A DNA stretch of 64,000 nt, taken from Acidimicrobiaceae bacterium. GTDB taxonomy: Bacteria > Actinomycetota > Acidimicrobiia > Acidimicrobiales > RAAP-2. Under the pieces are notes generated by a model. It was given only the letters and a program-made list of their open reading frames with translations, was not told the origin of the DNA and searched no databases. A program made the position numbers and the translations under genes. The stretch covers positions 29,387-93,386 of the forward strand of contig PMLJ01000009.1 in NCBI GenBank assembly GCA_003158855.1, written 5' to 3'. This document shows, piece after piece, positions 60,868-64,000 of the stretch (position 1 is its first letter; each line of letters begins with the position of its first letter).

Positions 60868-61805
60868 TACAGCTCCGACTCGAAGTTTCCTTCGAGGCGA
60901 CCGAAGATCATCAATGACCCAAGGAAGATTACGACCACCAGCGCGAGAAGTGAAGCATTCGCGTAGAAGAACGTCGACATGTTCCACGTCGGAAGAATCT
61001 GCAGGGGCGGGTGCGGGGCGACCGTTGAGAGCACGGTCGTCTTCACGTAGAAGATTCTCTGGAAGGTGATGATGATCAGCGTGACCGGATTCAAGAAATA
61101 GACCCAGGTGACGCCGTGGTCATGAAGGCGCAGCGCGATGGTGTTTTGGTACGAATAGACGACGGGCGATAACCAGAACCACAGTTGTAACAGCACCTCC
61201 ATCAGGTGTCTCATGTCGCGCAGGTACACCGTCACCGCCGACATCACGATGGCGACTGACGCCGTCAAGAGATATAGCGTGATGAACGAGATCGGCAGAA
61301 TCCAGAGAAAGCTCCAGGCCGGTGAGCGCCCGAGTGCCAGCATGAACAGGCACAAGACACCAAGCTGAATCGCGAAGTACACCACGGCCGCGCCGACATT
61401 GGCCAAGGCGAGGATCTCCCTGGGAAACGACACCTTCTTGACGAGACCGGCCCGGTCGACGATCACGCCGGTCGCCATGTTCACGGCGTTCTGGAACATG
61501 TTCCACACCACCAAGCCGGAGAACAGGTACAGGGCGAAGTTCGGATATCCGTTCTTGGTGATGACAGAGAAGACGAGGTCGTAGATGCCGAGCGTGAGCG
61601 CCGGCGACAACATCGACCAGAAGATTCCAAGCGCCGAGTTCTTGTACTTGATTCGAATATCGGACGAGACAAGACTCGTGAGCAGTTCACGACGCGACCA
61701 GAGGTTACGTAGACGCGTGCGCAGATTCGCGCGCGCGCTGACTACGCGTACCGGTGCATCGTCAAGAGACCGCCTTTGGACCCCCGCCGAGGTGGCCTCG
61801 TTCAC
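60867..61805 (-). CDS. Polysaccharide/teichoic-acid-type ABC exporter permease (TagG/Wzm)
   Basis: ABC-2 type permease of 312 residues with six membrane segments. SDIRIKYKNSALGIFWSMLSPAL is the diagnostic amphipathic start of the Wzm/TagG family. It exports a lipid-linked glycan together with the downstream ATPase. The GTG at 61805 overlaps the clpP stop by one base (TAGTG). No glycosyltransferases are in the window. Confidence 0.93.
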   Translation of the reverse strand: MNEATSAGVQRRSLDDAPVRVVSARANLRTRLRNLWSRRELLTSLVSSDIRIKYKNSALGIFWSMLSPALTLGIYDLVFSVITKNGYPNFALYLFSGLVVWNMFQNAVNMATGVIVDRAGLVKKVSFPREILALANVGAAVVYFAIQLGVLCLFMLALGRSPAWSFLWILPISFITLYLLTASVAIVMSAVTVYLRDMRHLMEVLLQLWFWLSPVVYSYQNTIALRLHDHGVTWVYFLNPVTLIIITFQRIFYVKTTVLSTVAPHPPLQILPTWNMSTFFYANASLLALVVVIFLGSLMIFGRLEGNFESEL

Positions 61806-62392
61806 TAAACCCCTTGACGAAGGGCCGAACGATCAATCACTGCGTCGATGAATCCGTAGTCGAGTGCTTCTTTGGCGGTGAACCAACGGTCCCGGTCCGA
61901 GTCGGCTTCGATGCGCTCGATCGGCTGACCCGTGTGGAACGCGATTCGCTCGGCGAGCATCGACTTCATGTACACAATCTGCTCGGCCTGAATAGCGATG
62001 TCCGACGCCTGACCCTGCATCCCGCCCATGGAAGGCTGGTGCATCAGGATGCGACTGTGGGGAAGGGAGAAACGCTTGCCCGGGGACCCGGCGCACAGCA
62101 GGAACTGACCCATAGAGGCGGCCATGCCGACGCAGATCGTGCGGATGTCGCAGTTCACGTATTGCATCGTGTCGTAGATCGCGAGGCCGTCGGTCACCGA
62201 ACCACCGGGAGAGTTGATGTAGAGGCTGATGTCCTTGTCGCGGTCCTCAGCTTCAAGGAGCAGGAGCTCGGCGCAGATACGATTCGCCGTGTTTTGGTCG
62301 ACCTGCGAGCCCAAGAAGACGATGCGCTCACGCAGTAGTCGCTGATTCAGGTCATTTGCGCCGAAACCATCGGCCATGGAGGAGTTAATCAT
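61805..62392 (-). CDS. clpP: ATP-dependent Clp protease proteolytic subunit
   Basis: Serine protease ring of 195 residues. The catalytic residues are Ser93 in GMAASMG, His118 in SRILMHQP and an Asp in DSDRDRW. YINSPGGSVTDGLAIYDTMQ is the family signature. clpP here is translationally coupled to a glycan exporter, not followed by clpX or a second clpP as is common in actinobacteria. Confidence 0.97.
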   Translation of the reverse strand: MINSSMADGFGANDLNQRLLRERIVFLGSQVDQNTANRICAELLLLEAEDRDKDISLYINSPGGSVTDGLAIYDTMQYVNCDIRTICVGMAASMGQFLLCAGSPGKRFSLPHSRILMHQPSMGGMQGQASDIAIQAEQIVYMKSMLAERIAFHTGQPIERIEADSDRDRWFTAKEALDYGFIDAVIDRSALRQGV

Positions 62393-62398
62393 TGGTCC

Positions 62399-62404
62399 AA
62401 TCTA
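62399..62404 (-). promoter_or_regulatory. Likely -10 box of leaderless clpP
   Basis: On the minus strand TAGATT lies six bases before the clpP ATG at 62392. Confidence 0.45.
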
Positions 62405-62454
62405 CCGTGTGGGGCTGCTAACCCCTCGCTTGACGCAATAGAGTGGAGACTCTT

Positions 62455-62537
62455 GCGGGCGTGGCGGAATTGGCAGACGCGCTGGTTTTAGGTACCAGTT
62501 CTTCGGAGTGTGGGTTCGAGTCCCTCCGCCCGCACCA
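62455..62537 (+). tRNA. tRNA-Leu (anticodon TAG)
   Basis: Acceptor arms GCGGGCG and CGCCCGC pair perfectly, followed by discriminator A and encoded CCA. The anticodon arm CTGGT-TTTAGGT-ACCAG gives anticodon TAG. A long variable arm (TTCTTCGGAGTGT) marks it as a class II tRNA. The T-arm is GGGTTCGAGTCCC. Confidence 0.97.
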
Positions 62538-62671
62538 GCGTTTTCAAAAGAATTGTGGCATTCGCTTCTGGCATCTGCTAGCGTAGGAAATGCTGTTTTG
62601 CCGCACTTCGCGGTGGAGCCGATTCGACTGTGACATATCGAGTTGGGCTCATCTCAACTTGTAGGAGTTAT

Positions 62672-64000
62672 ATGTCCATGTCCTTTGCCGACCTCGGCGT
62701 GCCCACCAACCTCGTAGAGCGTCTTAGAGCTCGCGGAATTACTGAGGCCTTCCCCATCCAGGAGGCCGCACTTCCCGACGCCCTCGCCGGCCGCGACGTC
62801 GTCGGAAAAGCCATCACCGGCTCCGGAAAGACCCTCGCTTTCGGTCTTCCGCTCATGGCGCGTCTTGGTAAGGCCCGTCCTCGCAAGCCGCTTGGCCTCG
62901 TGCTGGTGCCGACTCGCGAACTAGCGGCCCAAGTTCAAAAGGAACTCGCGAACCTGACCGACGACCAAGGCCGTCGCGTTATCTGCATCTACGGCGGAAC
63001 GTCGTACAACGTGGCGCGCAAGGCCCTGAACTTCGGCGTCGACGTCGTTGTCGCGTGCCCCGGACGCCTCGAGGACATGCTCGAACAAGGCGCTCTCGAC
63101 CTCTCTTCGATCACGACTGTCGTCGTTGACGAAGCTGACCGCATGGCCGACATGGGCTTCTTGCCATCCGTTCGCCGCATCATCGGCGCGACGCCGCAGA
63201 ACCGCCACGTGATGCTCTTCTCGGCGACCATGGGCCCCGACGTCAAGTCGCTCGTGCGCGAATTCACCAACGACGCCGTGATCCACGACGTTGTCGGCGA
63301 AGAGGCTCCGAACGACGTCGACCACTATTTCTGGCGCGTGCCTCGCGACCAGCGTCCCCAGTTCGCCGCCGACATCATCGAAGAGTACGACCGTGCAATC
63401 ATCTTCACCCGCACCAAGCACGGTGCTGACCGCCTCGCCCGTCAGCTCGAAGAGCGCGGCATTTCAGCCGTACCCCTCCACGGTGACCGCACCCAGGCCC
63501 AGCGCGAACGCGCGCTTCGCAGCGTCAAGAGCGGCCAGATCCGCGTTCTCGTCGCCACCGACGTCGCCGCGCGAGGCATTCACATCGATCTCTTGCCCGT
63601 TGTTGTCCACTACGACCCGCCGGCGCAGGCGACCGACTACTTGCACCGTTCAGGCCGTACCGGTCGCGCCGGTGCCACAGGCGCCGTGATCTCGCTCGTT
63701 GGCGAGGATGTCATTGGCCAGGTCAAGCGACTGCAGAAGGCTCTCGGAGTCCCGATCTCGATCGAGACCCGCGAGGACGCTCCGGCAATTCGACTGGGTG
63801 CCGTCGACGACGCCGTCGCCGCCGAGCGCCTCGACGACCGTGGAGGCAGGGGTCGCTCCGAGCGTTCGACGCCTCGTGACCGTGAACGTGGACCTCGCAA
63901 CTTCGAGCGTCGCGACCGTCCTGAGCGCACCGAGCGACGCAGCGTCGCCGATCGTCCTGAGCGCAGTTTCGCCGAACGAGGACCGCGTCCTGAGCGCAGT
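62672..64000 (+). CDS. DEAD-box RNA helicase (partial, runs off right edge)
   Basis: ATP-dependent RNA helicase; 443 codons are visible. The Q motif is FPIQEAALP, motif I ITGSGKT, Ia VPTRELAAQV, II VVDEADRM, III SATM, IV IIFTRTKH, V ATDVAARGIH and VI HRSGRTGRAG. From about residue 385 it becomes an Arg/Asp/Glu-rich tail with RPER repeats, as in RhlE/CsdA-like proteins. The ATG at 62672 has AGGAG five bases upstream. A leader of about 130 bases after tRNA-Leu could carry cold-type control, not demonstrated. Confidence 0.95.
   Translation, partial: MSMSFADLGVPTNLVERLRARGITEAFPIQEAALPDALAGRDVVGKAITGSGKTLAFGLPLMARLGKARPRKPLGLVLVPTRELAAQVQKELANLTDDQGRRVICIYGGTSYNVARKALNFGVDVVVACPGRLEDMLEQGALDLSSITTVVVDEADRMADMGFLPSVRRIIGATPQNRHVMLFSATMGPDVKSLVREFTNDAVIHDVVGEEAPNDVDHYFWRVPRDQRPQFAADIIEEYDRAIIFTRTKHGADRLARQLEERGISAVPLHGDRTQAQRERALRSVKSGQIRVLVATDVAARGIHIDLLPVVVHYDPPAQATDYLHRSGRTGRAGATGAVISLVGEDVIGQVKRLQKALGVPISIETREDAPAIRLGAVDDAVAAERLDDRGGRGRSERSTPRDRERGPRNFERRDRPERTERRSVADRPERSFAERGPRPERS
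63917..63998 (+). repeat. RPER-coding repeats in helicase tail
   Basis: CGTCCTGAGCGCA occurs at 63917-63929, 63953-63965 and 63986-63998, spaced 36 and 33 bases, in frame. It encodes RPER followed by Thr or Ser. The array probably continues beyond the window. Confidence 0.7.

Noticed and set aside
1..64000. CRISPR arrays, prophage, transposons, rRNA
   Set aside because: None seen: no spaced identical repeats, transposase, integrase, capsid-type or rRNA sequence.

Overview
The window reads as chromosomal DNA of a high-GC Gram-positive actinobacterium, possibly of the Acidimicrobiia or a nearby class. The evidence is an ftsZ-sepF-yggT-divIVA block with no ftsA, a Bpa-type proteasome activator, a DUF3040 protein, a class I orn, and many starts that look leaderless. 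MurE carries the DNPR motif of meso-diaminopimelate-adding enzymes. The class placement is inference; the phylum is well supported. I saw no phage genes, insertion sequences, rRNA or CRISPR.

Region 1 (1-6605) is a sugar-use locus on mostly the minus strand: a xylose-type ABC importer (binding protein, single-domain ATPase, permease running off the left edge), the remnant of a second ATPase, a LacI-type repressor, a PfkB sugar kinase and a Gfo/Idh/MocA dehydrogenase. Repeated GACAAC/GTTGTC operators appear to tie these genes together. Region 2 (6710-16911) holds a broken DinB/maleylpyruvate-isomerase-like gene, a GNAT acetyltransferase, a YyaL-type thioredoxin/glycosidase-fold protein, two unrecognised proteins, dnaE, bpa, an Rrf2 regulator and an alternative sigma factor.

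Region 3 (16908-34771) is a long minus-strand division and cell-wall (dcw) cluster: mraZ, rsmH, ftsL, ftsI, murE, mraY, ftsW, murG, murC, murB, ftsQ, ftsZ, yggS, sepF, yggT, divIVA, a lysine/alanine-rich DksA-like protein, lspA and an RluA-type pseudouridine synthase. Most genes overlap by 1-4 bases. murF and murD are missing from their usual places. A 10-bp-phased GTGG array lies before mraZ and a 16-bp perfect inverted repeat lies between mraZ and rsmH.

Region 4 (34855-46539 and on to 48452) has a coupled five-gene operon (DUF3040, ROK sugar kinase, an 84-residue protein, HNH nuclease, lipoate-ligase-like protein), a low-molecular-weight phosphatase, an MFS exporter, NhaA, a divergent msrA/Fur-family pair, a DrrAB-like ABC exporter, a nitroreductase, and a polar amino-acid-type ABC importer followed by a CaiB/BaiF CoA transferase. 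Region 5 (48554-53244) has an MFS drug-type pump divergent from its likely TetR repressor with three matching operators, then a sulfatase/esterase pair. A thinly coded stretch (53245-54288) leads to tRNA-Gly. Region 6 (54511-64000) has dut/orn, an acyl-CoA ligase, an aldo/keto reductase, a 1-Cys peroxiredoxin, a HAD phosphatase, a TagGH/Wzm-Wzt-type exporter coupled to clpP, tRNA-Leu and a DEAD-box helicase running off the right edge.

Two window-wide features stand out. Thirteen starts have a TANNNT-like -10 box 6-8 bases before the start codon and little or no ribosome-binding site, the pattern of leaderless mRNAs. Convergent genes are packed so tightly that several pairs share the bases of their stop codons.
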